A stretch of DNA of 64,000 nt from Paraburkholderia sp. NMBU_R16 (GTDB taxonomy: Bacteria; Pseudomonadota; Gammaproteobacteria; Burkholderiales; Burkholderiaceae), in the NCBI RefSeq assembly GCF_013282575.1, contig NZ_JAAAYE010000001.1, forward strand, positions 62,001 through 126,000, given 5' to 3'. Below, piece by piece: positions 7,046-15,634 of this stretch. Under the pieces are notes generated by a model. It had not been told where the DNA came from. It made no database searches and saw only the letters and a program-made list of their open reading frames with translations. How positions within the stretch are numbered: position 1 is the stretch's first letter; each line of letters begins with the position of its first letter. A program made the translations under genes and the position numbers.

Positions 7046-8581
7046 GTGCTACTGCGGATCGGGAAACGAGGTGTCGCGTTCTCGTTTCTTGCATTACTGA
7101 TGATAATGACCGGTTGCGCAAGCACGCATGGCATTACACCGCAGGCGCAAGTGCCCGACGCCGCGACGCTCGACGTCGGTCCCGCCATCGATGCGGCGAA
7201 CGCGAGCGCGCAGTGGCCGAAGACCGACTGGTGGCAAGCGTTCGGCGACCCCCAGCTCGATACCCTCGTGCAGACCGCAATCGAGTCGAACCCGACGCTC
7301 GCGGCCGCTTCGGCCCGGGTGCGCGAAGCGGCATCGATCGCAGGCGTTGTCGAGGCGGCCGAAGGTCCGCAGGTCGCCGGCAGCCTCGATATCACGCGAC
7401 AGCATTGGCCGCAGAACGTCTATTACGGTCCCGGGCCGCTCGCGGGGCGCACCACCTGGAACAACACGGGTGCCTTGCACCTGTCGTACCGCCTCGATCT
7501 GTGGGGACATGAAAAGAACGCGACCGAGCAAGCGCTCGATGTCGCCCATGCACGCGCGGCCGATGCGCGTGCCGCTCAGCTCGAAATCGAGGCCAACGTC
7601 GTACGCGCTTATCTCGATTTCGCTCAGCATTACGCGTTGCTCGATATCGCGACCGATGTGCTCGCGCGCCAGCGGCAATTGGCCGACCTGGCGCGGCGGC
7701 GCCTCGCCGGCGGCATCGGCACGCAGCTCGAACTCAGTCAGGCCGAGGCGCCGCTGCCCGAGTATGAACGTACCGTCGAGGCGCGCCGGGAGGCCATCGA
7801 GCTCGATCGAAACCAGCTTGCCGCACTGCTCGGCAAAGGTCCCGGTGCCGGTGCCACCCTGGCGCGCCCCGCACTTGCACTGAACGCGCCTGCAGACCTT
7901 CCCACTCACCTGCCGGCCGAGTTGATCGGCCATCGGCCCGATGTCGTCGCCGCGCGTTGGACCGTGGCGGGCGAGGCACGCGGCATCGACGTGGCGCACG
8001 CCGCGTTCTATCCGAACATCGACTTGGTGGCAACGCTCGGCGGCTACGCGGCGGCCGGTCCGCTATTCGGTTTCCTGCGCGCTGCGAGCGGCGGCTGGAC
8101 CGGTGGACCGGCGCTGTCGCTGCCAATCTTCGACAGTGGCGCCTTGCGTGCGCGCCTCGGCGCAGCCGCCGCTAGCTATGACGTGGCGGTCGCCCGCTAC
8201 GATCAATCGATCGTCGGCGCACTCAAGGAAATCGCCGATGCAACGGTGCGCCAGCGCTCGCTGGACATCCAGCAGCACGATGCCGAGCGCGCCGCCGATG
8301 CCGCCGAGCGCAGCTATCGCCTCGCCGATCGCGGCTTCCAGCGCGGGCTCACCGATTACGTCAATGTCATCGTCGAAGAGACGCGCTGGCTCGGCGCCCA
8401 AGAACGCGTCGCCGAAATTCGTGCCGCGCGGCTCGCGGCCTATGCCACGCTGATGACCGCGCTCGGCGGCGGATTGGCGACGCCCGCCGACGGGCCGGCC
8501 GACGAGCACCTGATACCAGCGCATGGCATGCAGGCCGCGCGTGCCGGGATGCAGTCGGTCAGACGAGGGAGCGAGCGATGA
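7046..8581 (+). CDS. NodT-family outer-membrane efflux lipoprotein
   Basis: A 511-residue TolC-like outer-membrane factor. The signal peptide ends MIMTGC (lipidated Cys24). The protein carries the two OEP repeats typical of the family; ARVREAASIAGVVEAAEGPQ and LIGHRPDVVAARW are recognisable family segments. The start codon is GTG, eight bases after GAGGAGAG. It is the first gene of an operon with a FUSC permease, a DUF1656 protein and a HlyD adaptor, and overlaps the next gene by four bases (ATGA). Together they would form a channel from cytoplasm to outside, most likely for aromatic acids or related toxic compounds. Confidence 0.9.
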   Translation: MLLRIGKRGVAFSFLALLMIMTGCASTHGITPQAQVPDAATLDVGPAIDAANASAQWPKTDWWQAFGDPQLDTLVQTAIESNPTLAAASARVREAASIAGVVEAAEGPQVAGSLDITRQHWPQNVYYGPGPLAGRTTWNNTGALHLSYRLDLWGHEKNATEQALDVAHARAADARAAQLEIEANVVRAYLDFAQHYALLDIATDVLARQRQLADLARRRLAGGIGTQLELSQAEAPLPEYERTVEARREAIELDRNQLAALLGKGPGAGATLARPALALNAPADLPTHLPAELIGHRPDVVAARWTVAGEARGIDVAHAAFYPNIDLVATLGGYAAAGPLFGFLRAASGGWTGGPALSLPIFDSGALRARLGAAAASYDVAVARYDQSIVGALKEIADATVRQRSLDIQQHDAERAADAAERSYRLADRGFQRGLTDYVNVIVEETRWLGAQERVAEIRAARLAAYATLMTALGGGLATPADGPADEHLIPAHGMQAARAGMQSVRRGSER

Positions 8582-10803
8582 TGTTGTCCGACAACGCGAA
8601 CGCTATCGTCTCCCGTGCCGCGGCTGGGCGTGCTGCGTTGAGCGATTGGTGGGACACCGAGGGGCGCACCTGGATACACGTAGCGAAGGCGCTGCTGGCG
8701 GCGTTCGCCGCGCTGGCCATCGCCCTGCGGCTCGATCTGCCGCAACCCCGTACGGCGATGACCACGGTTTTCATCGTCATGCAGCCGCAAAGCGGCGCCG
8801 TGCTCGCGAAGAGCTTTTATCGGATAGGCGGCACGCTCGTCGGCCTCGTCGCCACACTTGCGCTCGTTGCGCTGTTCTCGCAGCAGCCCGAGTTGTTTCT
8901 CGGCGCGCTCGCACTGTGGACCGGCATCTGCACGGCCGGTGCGGCGCGCAACCGCAATTTTCGCTCGTACGGGTTTCTGCTCGCGGGTTATACGGCCGCG
9001 CTGATCGGCATTCCCGCCGCGCAGCATCCCGACGGCGCGTTTCTCGCCGCGCTCACGCGTGCGGCCGAGGTTTCGCTCGGCGTCGTGTGTGCCGGCTTCG
9101 TGAGCGCGCTGGTTTGGCCGCAGCACGCCAGCGACCAGATGCGCAGCACCGTTCGCGCGCGCTTTTCGAAGTTCGTCGAGTACGTCGCATCGGCGCTCGC
9201 CGGCAACATGGCACGCGAGCAGATCGAGCGTACGAACGCGCGCTTTCTGGCGGAGATCGTCGGCTTCGAGGCCATGCGCAGCATCGCCGTGTTCGAGAGC
9301 CACGATGCCCGCTTGCGTAGCGGGCGCCTCGCTCGTTTGAACCGCGAGTTCATGACGGCCTCTACTCGCTTTCACAGTCTGCATCAGTTGATGAATCGCC
9401 TGCGCGCCGCGGGCGCGCGCGAGATCGTCAACGCGCTCGAACCGTATTTCGCCGAGCTGGCACCCATGCTCTATACGCCCGGCGAGCCGGTGCTCAGGGC
9501 ATCCGATGCGACACGCTCCGCCGATAGGCTTCAGCACTTCAAGCGTGAGCTGCCAAGCCGCATGCGCGCCACGCGCGAGCGGCTGAACACGCTATCCGAT
9601 TCGGCGCTGCTCGACTTCGATACCGCTTCCGAACTGCTCTACCGCTTCGTCGACGACATGCACGCTTATGCGCAAACCTATGCGTCGCTCGCAACGGCCA
9701 GCCATGCGCGCGAACGTTCGCCGGAGCGCTACGAGCCGAAAACGAGCGCCATCGTCACCGCCATCGCCGGTGTGCGGGGCGCCATCGTCATGGCCGCGCT
9801 GAGTGCGTTCTGGCTCGCCACCGCGTGGCCGAGCGGCGCCACACTCGTTTTGAATGCTGCCGCGGTTTGCGCGCTTGCGTCGTCGTCGCCACGCCCGACC
9901 CGCATGGCGCTGCAAATGAGCATCGGAACAATGCTAGCGGCAGCGGCCGGTGCGATCGTCGTGTTCGGCATCTACCCTCGTATCGATGGGCTTGCCCTCC
10001 TCTGCGCCGTGCTGGCGCCACCGCTCGCGTTCGGTGTGTTTCTTTCCACGCGCCCCAAGCTGGCCGGCATAGGCGCGGGCTTCTGCATTTTCTTTTGCGT
10101 CCTGGCGGGGCCCGACAACGTCATGCAGTACGATCCGGCCGGATTTGCCGACAACACGCTCGCGCTGATTTTGTCGATGGTTGCCTGTGCCGCCGCGTTC
10201 GCTGTGCTGCTGCCGCCCTCCACGCCCTGGCTCATCGGCCATCTCGTCGCCGACTTGCGGCGACAGGTGGCGCTCGCCTGCCGCGCGCCGCTCGCCAGCG
10301 TACGGGCCCGCTTCGAAAGCCGCGCCCGCGATATCGCGTTCCAGGCTTACGCGGTGGCCGAACGTACGCCGGCTGCGCGGCGCGACGCGCTGGCCTGGCT
10401 CGTCGCCGTCCTCGAAGTCGGGCACGCCGTGATCGACCTGCGCGGCGAGCTCGTCGGGCTGCCGCGCGATGCGCGTTATGCGCCGACGATGCCCTGGCGG
10501 CGCAGCATCGCAGCCGCGGAGCACGAGCTTGCGGCGCTGTTCGAACGTCCGCGGGGCAGGCGTCTCGATGCAGCGCTCGCGGCGAGTGTCGACGCCATCG
10601 CCGCCACTCGGCAGGTGCTCGTCGCCTTTGCGCCGCCACGCGAAGAGCGCCATTGCCTGCAGCGCATCCTGAGCCACTTGCACTTCGTGCGCACCGCGCT
10701 GATGGATCCGCAATCGCCGCTCGCGGCGTTCGCCTCGCACGGGCAGCGTGCGAACGAAGGCGGCGATGTACCGCCCAACCATGGAGCTCGTCATGCCACG
10801 TGA
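8578..10803 (+). CDS. FUSC-family inner-membrane efflux permease (AaeB-like)
   Basis: A 741-residue protein with two blocks of membrane helices (roughly residues 30-180 and 385-545) separated and followed by soluble helical regions, the FUSC/AaeB arrangement. LDLPQPRTAMTTVFIVMQPQ near the N-terminus is characteristic of this family (p-hydroxybenzoate and fusaric acid exporters). The start overlaps the previous stop (ATGATG; either ATG could be used). It would be the inner-membrane pump of the operon. The substrate is not shown by the sequence; aromatic carboxylic acids are the usual ones. Confidence 0.88.
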   Translation: MMLSDNANAIVSRAAAGRAALSDWWDTEGRTWIHVAKALLAAFAALAIALRLDLPQPRTAMTTVFIVMQPQSGAVLAKSFYRIGGTLVGLVATLALVALFSQQPELFLGALALWTGICTAGAARNRNFRSYGFLLAGYTAALIGIPAAQHPDGAFLAALTRAAEVSLGVVCAGFVSALVWPQHASDQMRSTVRARFSKFVEYVASALAGNMAREQIERTNARFLAEIVGFEAMRSIAVFESHDARLRSGRLARLNREFMTASTRFHSLHQLMNRLRAAGAREIVNALEPYFAELAPMLYTPGEPVLRASDATRSADRLQHFKRELPSRMRATRERLNTLSDSALLDFDTASELLYRFVDDMHAYAQTYASLATASHARERSPERYEPKTSAIVTAIAGVRGAIVMAALSAFWLATAWPSGATLVLNAAAVCALASSSPRPTRMALQMSIGTMLAAAAGAIVVFGIYPRIDGLALLCAVLAPPLAFGVFLSTRPKLAGIGAGFCIFFCVLAGPDNVMQYDPAGFADNTLALILSMVACAAAFAVLLPPSTPWLIGHLVADLRRQVALACRAPLASVRARFESRARDIAFQAYAVAERTPAARRDALAWLVAVLEVGHAVIDLRGELVGLPRDARYAPTMPWRRSIAAAEHELAALFERPRGRRLDAALAASVDAIAATRQVLVAFAPPREERHCLQRILSHLHFVRTALMDPQSPLAAFASHGQRANEGGDVPPNHGARHAT

Positions 10804-10993
10804 TCTCGCCATGTTCGGCGCCTACTTACCGGCCATGGTGCCGCTTTGCGTCGGCGGTGCCGCGCTCACCTGGCTGCTCGATCGCCTGTTTGCGGCCGTG
10901 GGGCTGTATCGCTTCGTCTGGCATCCGTCGCTGGTGCGCGCGAGCCTGCTCGTGATCGTATGCGGCGCGCTCGGCCTGGCCGTATATCGTTGA
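10793..10993 (+). CDS. DUF1656 small membrane protein (AaeX-like)
   Basis: A 66-residue protein, MPRDLAMFGAYLPAMVPLCV onward, with two membrane segments and the conserved GLYRFVWHPSLVR stretch between them. This is the DUF1656/AaeX family, which almost always accompanies FUSC plus HlyD efflux genes and is thought to help assemble the pump. The ATG at 10793 is chosen because GGAG stands seven bases before it; the gene then overlaps the permease gene by 11 bases. In-frame ATGs exist further upstream inside the permease gene and are less likely. Confidence 0.85.
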   Translation: MPRDLAMFGAYLPAMVPLCVGGAALTWLLDRLFAAVGLYRFVWHPSLVRASLLVIVCGALGLAVYR

Positions 10994-11012
10994 ATCACCG
11001 TTCGAACCCATC

Positions 11013-11897
11013 ATGAACACTTCCGCAGCTCACCATCCGGCATGGCGTTATTTGATCAGCTTCATTGCGACGGCCCTGGTGTTCGTCGCCGCGCTGGCGA
11101 TCGGCCGTACACTCTGGATTCACTATATGGACGAGCCCTGGACACGCGATGGCCGCGTGCGCGCCGAGATCGTCAATGTTGCGCCCGATGTCTCCGGTGC
11201 TGTCGTCGATCTGCCTGTCGTCGATAACGGGTTCGTCAAGAAAGGCCAGGTGCTGATGCGCATCGACCCGTCGCATTATCAGGTCGCGCTCGAGCAGGCG
11301 GAAGCGGCTGTCGCCGCACGCCGGGCCGAATGGCAGATGCGCCGCGCCGACGCGCAGCGGCGCGCCGATATGGACAGCCTCGTCGTGTCGAAGGAAAGCC
11401 GCGAGAACGCTGTGCAATCGGCCTCGGCGGCCGAAGCACAGTATCGGCAGGCGCTCGCAGCGCTCGACGCGGCGAAGCTCAACCTTGCGCGCACAACCGT
11501 CGTCTCGCCTGTGGACGGGTACGTCACCAACCTGTCGCTCTATCGCGGCGACTATGCGACGGCCGGCACGCCGAAGCTTGCGATCGTCGACAGCCGCTCG
11601 TTCTGGGTCTATGGGTATTTCGAGGAAACGAAGCTGCCGCGCGTGAAGATTGGCGACAAGGCCGAGATTCGCCTGATGAGCGGCGGTACGCTGACAGGCC
11701 ATGTCGAAAGCATTTCGCGCGGCATTTACGACCGCGACAATCCGCAAAGCCGTCAGCTCGTCGCCGATGTGAATCCGACGTTCAATTGGGTGCGTTTGGC
11801 TCAGCGCGTGCCGGTGCGCATCCATATCGACGAAGTGCCTGCGGGCGTCATGCTTGCCGCCGGCACGACTTGCACGGTTGTTGTTTCGCCGAGCTGA
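11013..11897 (+). CDS. HlyD-family periplasmic adaptor (AaeA-like)
   Basis: A 294-residue membrane fusion protein. It has one N-terminal membrane anchor (about residues 12-34), the biotinyl-lipoyl-like half motif RVRAEIVNVAPDVSGAVVDL, an alpha-hairpin rich in Ala, Gln and Glu (about 80-160) and the second lipoyl half VVSPVDGYVTNLSLYRGDYA. It would bridge the FUSC permease and the NodT-type outer-membrane factor. It is the last gene of the operon, 19 bases after the DUF1656 gene, and is followed by a long hairpin shared with the convergent gene. Confidence 0.9.
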   Translation: MNTSAAHHPAWRYLISFIATALVFVAALAIGRTLWIHYMDEPWTRDGRVRAEIVNVAPDVSGAVVDLPVVDNGFVKKGQVLMRIDPSHYQVALEQAEAAVAARRAEWQMRRADAQRRADMDSLVVSKESRENAVQSASAAEAQYRQALAALDAAKLNLARTTVVSPVDGYVTNLSLYRGDYATAGTPKLAIVDSRSFWVYGYFEETKLPRVKIGDKAEIRLMSGGTLTGHVESISRGIYDRDNPQSRQLVADVNPTFNWVRLAQRVPVRIHIDEVPAGVMLAAGTTCTVVVSPS

Positions 11898-11925
11898 TCG
11901 AGGCGGCTAACCGGACCCGGTCGGT

Positions 11926-11956
11926 TTGCGCGCGGGCATCACACGCCCGCGTGCAA
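11926..11956. terminator. Hairpin between the convergent adaptor and Glyoxalase_8-like genes
   Basis: A 12-base stem (11926-11937 with 11945-11956, one G-T pair) encloses the loop ATCACAC. The TGA stop of the minus-strand gene begins in the loop. There is no T-run on either strand, so it is a possible bidirectional terminator or mRNA-end stabiliser. Confidence 0.5.
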
Positions 11957-12382
11957 AATGGCTACCGTCTGCGTGCCGTAGCGCACGAGATAACCGCCGT
12001 GCACGCTTTGCCACGCGCGGGCCGTCGTATGGTCCGGAAACCAGTTGGTCGCGAAATCGGCGAAACACCCGGCATCGAAACGTAATGCATCGAGCTCGGC
12101 GCTCGCACGCGCATCCACGTCGCGCTTGCAGGCGGCCCAATCGGCGTAGCCGAGTTCGGTCGCCAGCATGTTGAGCACATGCTTGAGCCGTACCGACTCG
12201 CGTGCGGCGAAAAGCTCCGTGAGCGTATGCGCGGGAACGACCCCGGCGGCTTTGATTCTCCGCAACACGGGTAAGGCACGGCTCGCATCGGCATGCGCCG
12301 CGCGCAGCAATCGGCGAGCATGGCGACGCAGGAATTCGACGTGAGAAAGACTCGAACGGGTGGGATTGGCGGTGGACCACAT
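11939..12382 (-). CDS. Small Glyoxalase_8-like (glyoxalase-related) protein
   Basis: A 147-residue soluble, mostly helical protein. The middle, VRLKHVLNMLATELGYADWA and the preceding LRRIKAAGVVPAHTLTELFA, resembles the small domain that Pfam calls glyoxalase-related (Glyoxalase_8), whose function is unknown. That match is from memory and moderate. The start is ATG 12382, preceded by GGAGAGTGTTC; the open frame extends further upstream but without a better start. It is a single gene converging on the efflux operon. The C-terminal third (DAGCFADFATNWFPDHTTAR) shows no motif I recognise. Confidence 0.65.
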   Translation of the reverse strand: MWSTANPTRSSLSHVEFLRRHARRLLRAAHADASRALPVLRRIKAAGVVPAHTLTELFAARESVRLKHVLNMLATELGYADWAACKRDVDARASAELDALRFDAGCFADFATNWFPDHTTARAWQSVHGGYLVRYGTQTVAILHAGV

Positions 12383-12706
12383 GAACACTCTCCTTTCATT
12401 GCGCCGTTCTCGCTGCGGCTTGAAGGTTGAGGTTGCGATGCGTCCGGGAAGGATCGTTCGACTGCTAAGAGCAGGTGCGGGTGGCTTTCGCGAGAACGGG
12501 CGCCCTGCCGCGCCCGGTGCGTATTCTAACGCGGGATCTTGCGATGCGCACGCCGGCGAGTCTATTCGGAACTGACTTGTTCTGGCGTACGCAGAGGAGG
12601 CGGTAAACACTTGCCGGACGGCGTACTTTTCGACTTGGCCGCGAACGATCCGGCTCGAAGCCGATCCGAACGTTCATGTCACCGATTGCGATTCCATAGC
12701 TACCGC
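12383..12706. other. 324-base intergenic region
   Basis: It separates two minus-strand genes: the end of the beta-keto acid cleavage gene at 12707 and the start of the Glyoxalase_8-like gene at 12382. It must hold the latter's promoter. No clear hexamer pair, hairpin with T-run or small gene with a ribosome site was found. Confidence 0.4.
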
Positions 12707-13636
12707 CTACCGGCTACCTACTGAAAAGTACGGTCTCGCCGAGCTATCGTTGCGCGGCAGCCCCATGATCCGGCGGGCTTCCGCAGGCGTCGCGATGTCG
12801 TAGTCCATTTCACGCAGAATCCGCACGGTGCGCTCGACGAGTTCAACGTTTCGCGCGAGTTGGCCGCGGCGATAGTAGAGATTGTCTTCGAGGCCCACGC
12901 GAATGATCTGTCCGCCGAGCAGCAGCGAGTTGATACTTGCGGGTAGTTGCGCCGGCCCGATGCCGCTCACACAGAAGATGCTGTCCTTTGGCAATAGATC
13001 GACCATGAACTGCAAGGACTTCGGGTTATAAGGCATCGCATTCTGAAAACCTCGGTGCGCATTCATCACCAGGTTGAATACATACGGTGGCTCGTCGAGC
13101 CCCATCTGGATCAAGGTGGTGGCGTCCTGAACGATATGCGTCGGGCTGAAGACTTCCCACTCTGGCTTGATCCCGCGCTTCCTCATTTCCTCGGCCAAAA
13201 ACTGGCATCGCGACGGTGAGGTATTGAGCAGGACTTCATTGCCGTCAAAGCTCGCCACGAATGTGCAGGCGTCCAGCGTGCACATCTCGGCACCGGCTTC
13301 CATGCCCTTCAGACGCTCTGCCCAGACGGTATCCCACATCCCTCCGTCGATCTGCCGCACCATGTCGCCATGAACGCCACCGCCCGTCGAATTGTTAATC
13401 ACGATGTCGCATTTGGCGCGAATCAATTCGTTGATGTTGCGATAGATGTCGGCGTTGCACGTCGCCTCGTCGTCAGGCCGCCGCGCGTGCACGGCCACGA
13501 CGCTCGCGCCGGCGTTGTAGCAGTCAAACACGTCCCGTGCGATCTCGTCCGGCTGCGTAGGCAAGTATGGGTTCTGTGACTTGAATGCCATCCCCCCGGT
13601 GGGTGCGACGAGGACGATAACCTTATTCGTAGCCAT
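12707..13636 (-). CDS. Beta-keto acid cleavage enzyme (BKACE, DUF849)
   Basis: A 309-residue TIM-barrel enzyme. Family members condense a beta-keto acid with acetyl-CoA and split it into acetoacetate and a new acyl-CoA. Landmarks are VIVLVAPTGG at the N-terminus, DIVINNSTGGG, MCTLDACTFVASFDGNEVLL and IIRVGLEDNLYYRRGQLA near the end, which holds the usual glutamate ligand. The metal motif, HxH in characterised members (VHLHVRD), reads VAVHARRPDDE here, so the first histidine is alanine. The start at ATG 13636 has GGAGA upstream. It is the last gene of a four-gene operon with two aminotransferases and a thioesterase, which suggests it cleaves a beta-keto acid made by transamination of a beta-amino acid. 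Confidence 0.85.
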   Translation of the reverse strand: MATNKVIVLVAPTGGMAFKSQNPYLPTQPDEIARDVFDCYNAGASVVAVHARRPDDEATCNADIYRNINELIRAKCDIVINNSTGGGVHGDMVRQIDGGMWDTVWAERLKGMEAGAEMCTLDACTFVASFDGNEVLLNTSPSRCQFLAEEMRKRGIKPEWEVFSPTHIVQDATTLIQMGLDEPPYVFNLVMNAHRGFQNAMPYNPKSLQFMVDLLPKDSIFCVSGIGPAQLPASINSLLLGGQIIRVGLEDNLYYRRGQLARNVELVERTVRILREMDYDIATPAEARRIMGLPRNDSSARPYFSVGSR

Positions 13637-13702
13637 TTCAGTGTCTCCGTGAAAAATTGAATCGATTCGCGCCGCCATGAGCCGCCGGTCGAAGGAGTCG
13701 TG

Positions 13703-14137
13703 CTACTGCGTGGGCGCTTCGGCCAGAAACAGCGAGAGGCGCTGGCGAAGATGATCGGGAATCGCGACCGATTCGCGCCGCTCGAGCGAGAACAGGACGA
13801 TCGTCTGCTGAACCTTCACGCGTAGCGCGTCACCGGCGAACGCTGCGAGCGAAAGCACGATGGAGCGCGTGCCGATCCGCTTCACGGTCAACTGAAATTT
13901 CAGCGTGTCACCGATTTCGCTAGGCGCGACGAAGTCCACCTCGATGCGGACCGTCGGCACACCTAGCTTCTGAATAGCGATGAAATCCGCGTAATTCACG
14001 CGCAGTCCTTCGTTGAACCAGTCCTCGATCAGCTCGTGGAACAGCACGAAGTACTGCGGGTAGAAGACGATGCCAGCCGGATCGCAATGCTGAAAGCGAA
14101 CGAGCTTTTTCGTTTCGAATGAGCCTGCAATGGTCAT
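13703..14137 (-). CDS. Hotdog-fold acyl-CoA thioesterase (4-hydroxybenzoyl-CoA type)
   Basis: A 144-residue thioesterase. VRFQHCDPAGIVFYPQYF carries the catalytic aspartate of the 4-hydroxybenzoyl-CoA thioesterase group, and VDFVAPSEIGDTLKFQLTV the second strand block. It is third in the operon, 48 bases after the class III aminotransferase and 66 bases before the BKACE gene. BKACE produces an acyl-CoA, so this enzyme probably frees the acid from it. The same pair (BKACE plus hotdog thioesterase) is known from carnitine breakdown, where the product is betainyl-CoA. Here aminotransferases replace carnitine dehydrogenase, so a different substrate is inferred. Confidence 0.82.
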   Translation of the reverse strand: MTIAGSFETKKLVRFQHCDPAGIVFYPQYFVLFHELIEDWFNEGLRVNYADFIAIQKLGVPTVRIEVDFVAPSEIGDTLKFQLTVKRIGTRSIVLSLAAFAGDALRVKVQQTIVLFSLERRESVAIPDHLRQRLSLFLAEAPTQ

Positions 14138-14185
14138 GTTGCTTTTCCCATCCGGCGCCTCGACTCGTGAAGCGCCGGTTGTCCA

Positions 14186-15583
14186 TCAGTTAAGCGCGCC
14201 TTCACGCTCGAGATCGCGTTCGAAATCGATGAGCGCTCGCCCCAGCCGTTCGACGAGATCGTCGATTTCCGGCTCCGTGATGATCAGCGGCGGCGCAATC
14301 AGCTGGATATCGCCGAACTGCCCGCGGTTGGCACGCCGGTTGTAAAGCGCGATGCCGTGCGCGAGTCCGTAATTCGTCAGACGGGCCGGCGCATTCATCG
14401 CCGGCGGCAATTGACGCCGCGTCTGCTTGTCCGCGACGAGTTCGATCGCCATCAGCAAACCCTTGCCGCGCACGTCGCCGACGAGACGGCTTATCTGCTG
14501 CAGCTCATGAAGTCGCCGCTCGAGATACTGTCCCATCCTCGCGGCGCGTTCGACGAGACCCTGTTCCACTACTTCGTCGATAACGGCTTCGGCAACCGCG
14601 CACGAGAACGGGTTCGAAAAGTAAGTGTGGCCGTGAACAAAGCCGCCTTGCGCGCCGATCGTCTCGACGATCCAGTTCGGCGCGAGCAGCGCCCCAAAAG
14701 GCGTATAGCCCGCGGCAAGACCTTTCGCCAACGTCACGATGTCCGGACGTGAACCTTCCCAATGGTGCGAGGACAGGAATGCGCCCGTGCGCCCCGCACC
14801 ACACATGATCTCGTCGTGAATGAGCAGCACGCCGTGCCGGTCGCAGATCTCGCGGACCCGCCGGTAATACGACGGAGGCGACACGAGCGCGCCACTGGAC
14901 AGGCCGCCGATCGGTTCGAGGATGAATGCGAGCACGGTGTCGGGGCCCTCCTCGACGATTCGCCGTTCGAGCGCATCTGCGCAGGCTGCGACATGCGCTT
15001 CGGCTGTCACGCCGGGCGGCAACCGGTAGGTCAGCGGCGCGGGAATCTTGGGCATCTGCCGCATCATTGGGCCGTAGATCGACTCGGTAGACGAGTCGCC
15101 CGTGACGGCCATCGCGCCCAGCGTGGAACCGTGGTAGCTCGGATCGCGGGAGATCACCTTCCAGCGAGTGGGCTGTCCACAGGCGACCGCGAACTGCCTT
15201 GCGAGTTTCAGTGCCGCCTCGATAGCCTCCGAGCCGCCCGAGACGAAGAACGCACGATCGAACCCCTCGCCAGCCAGTTCAGTGAGCTTGCCGGCCAGGC
15301 GGACGTTCTGTTCGCTCTCAAAGAAGCGCGGATACGCAAAGGTGACGTGGTGGGCTTGCTCCGATATCGCAGCAACGACGCGCGGATTGGAGTGGCCAAG
15401 GTTGCTCACCACCGCGCCCGACGTTGCGTCGAGATACCGGTTGCCGTGCTCGTCGTACAGGTGAATACCTTCGCCGCGCGCAATGCGCGGCGGTCGCGCC
15501 GCGCCCTTCGGGAGGTAGAAACTCATGACGCTTCCGCCGCGCGGCGTGTCCCCGACGAGACGCTTTCCAACCGTATCTTCCAT
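14186..15583 (-). CDS. Class III aminotransferase (PLP, aspartate-aminotransferase-fold)
   Basis: A 465-residue PLP enzyme. FFVSGGSEAIEAALKLARQF holds the cofactor phosphate-binding region, LLIHDEIMCGAGRTGAF the pyridine-nitrogen aspartate, and DIVTLAKGLAAGYTPFGALL the Schiff-base lysine. It resembles omega-amino acid:pyruvate aminotransferases of Burkholderiales, but no substrate is evident. ATG 15583 is chosen because GAGGAG lies seven bases upstream. Second gene of the operon, 51 bases after the beta-amino-acid-type aminotransferase. Two class III aminotransferases in one operon may handle opposite enantiomers, or one may recycle the amino acceptor; the sequence does not say which. Confidence 0.88.
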   Translation of the reverse strand: MEDTVGKRLVGDTPRGGSVMSFYLPKGAARPPRIARGEGIHLYDEHGNRYLDATSGAVVSNLGHSNPRVVAAISEQAHHVTFAYPRFFESEQNVRLAGKLTELAGEGFDRAFFVSGGSEAIEAALKLARQFAVACGQPTRWKVISRDPSYHGSTLGAMAVTGDSSTESIYGPMMRQMPKIPAPLTYRLPPGVTAEAHVAACADALERRIVEEGPDTVLAFILEPIGGLSSGALVSPPSYYRRVREICDRHGVLLIHDEIMCGAGRTGAFLSSHHWEGSRPDIVTLAKGLAAGYTPFGALLAPNWIVETIGAQGGFVHGHTYFSNPFSCAVAEAVIDEVVEQGLVERAARMGQYLERRLHELQQISRLVGDVRGKGLLMAIELVADKQTRRQLPPAMNAPARLTNYGLAHGIALYNRRANRGQFGDIQLIAPPLIITEPEIDDLVERLGRALIDFERDLEREGALN

Positions 15584-15634
15584 TCCAATGCTCCTCACAA
15601 AAACGCACTGCCTCGTGCGGCGAAACAATTGTCT

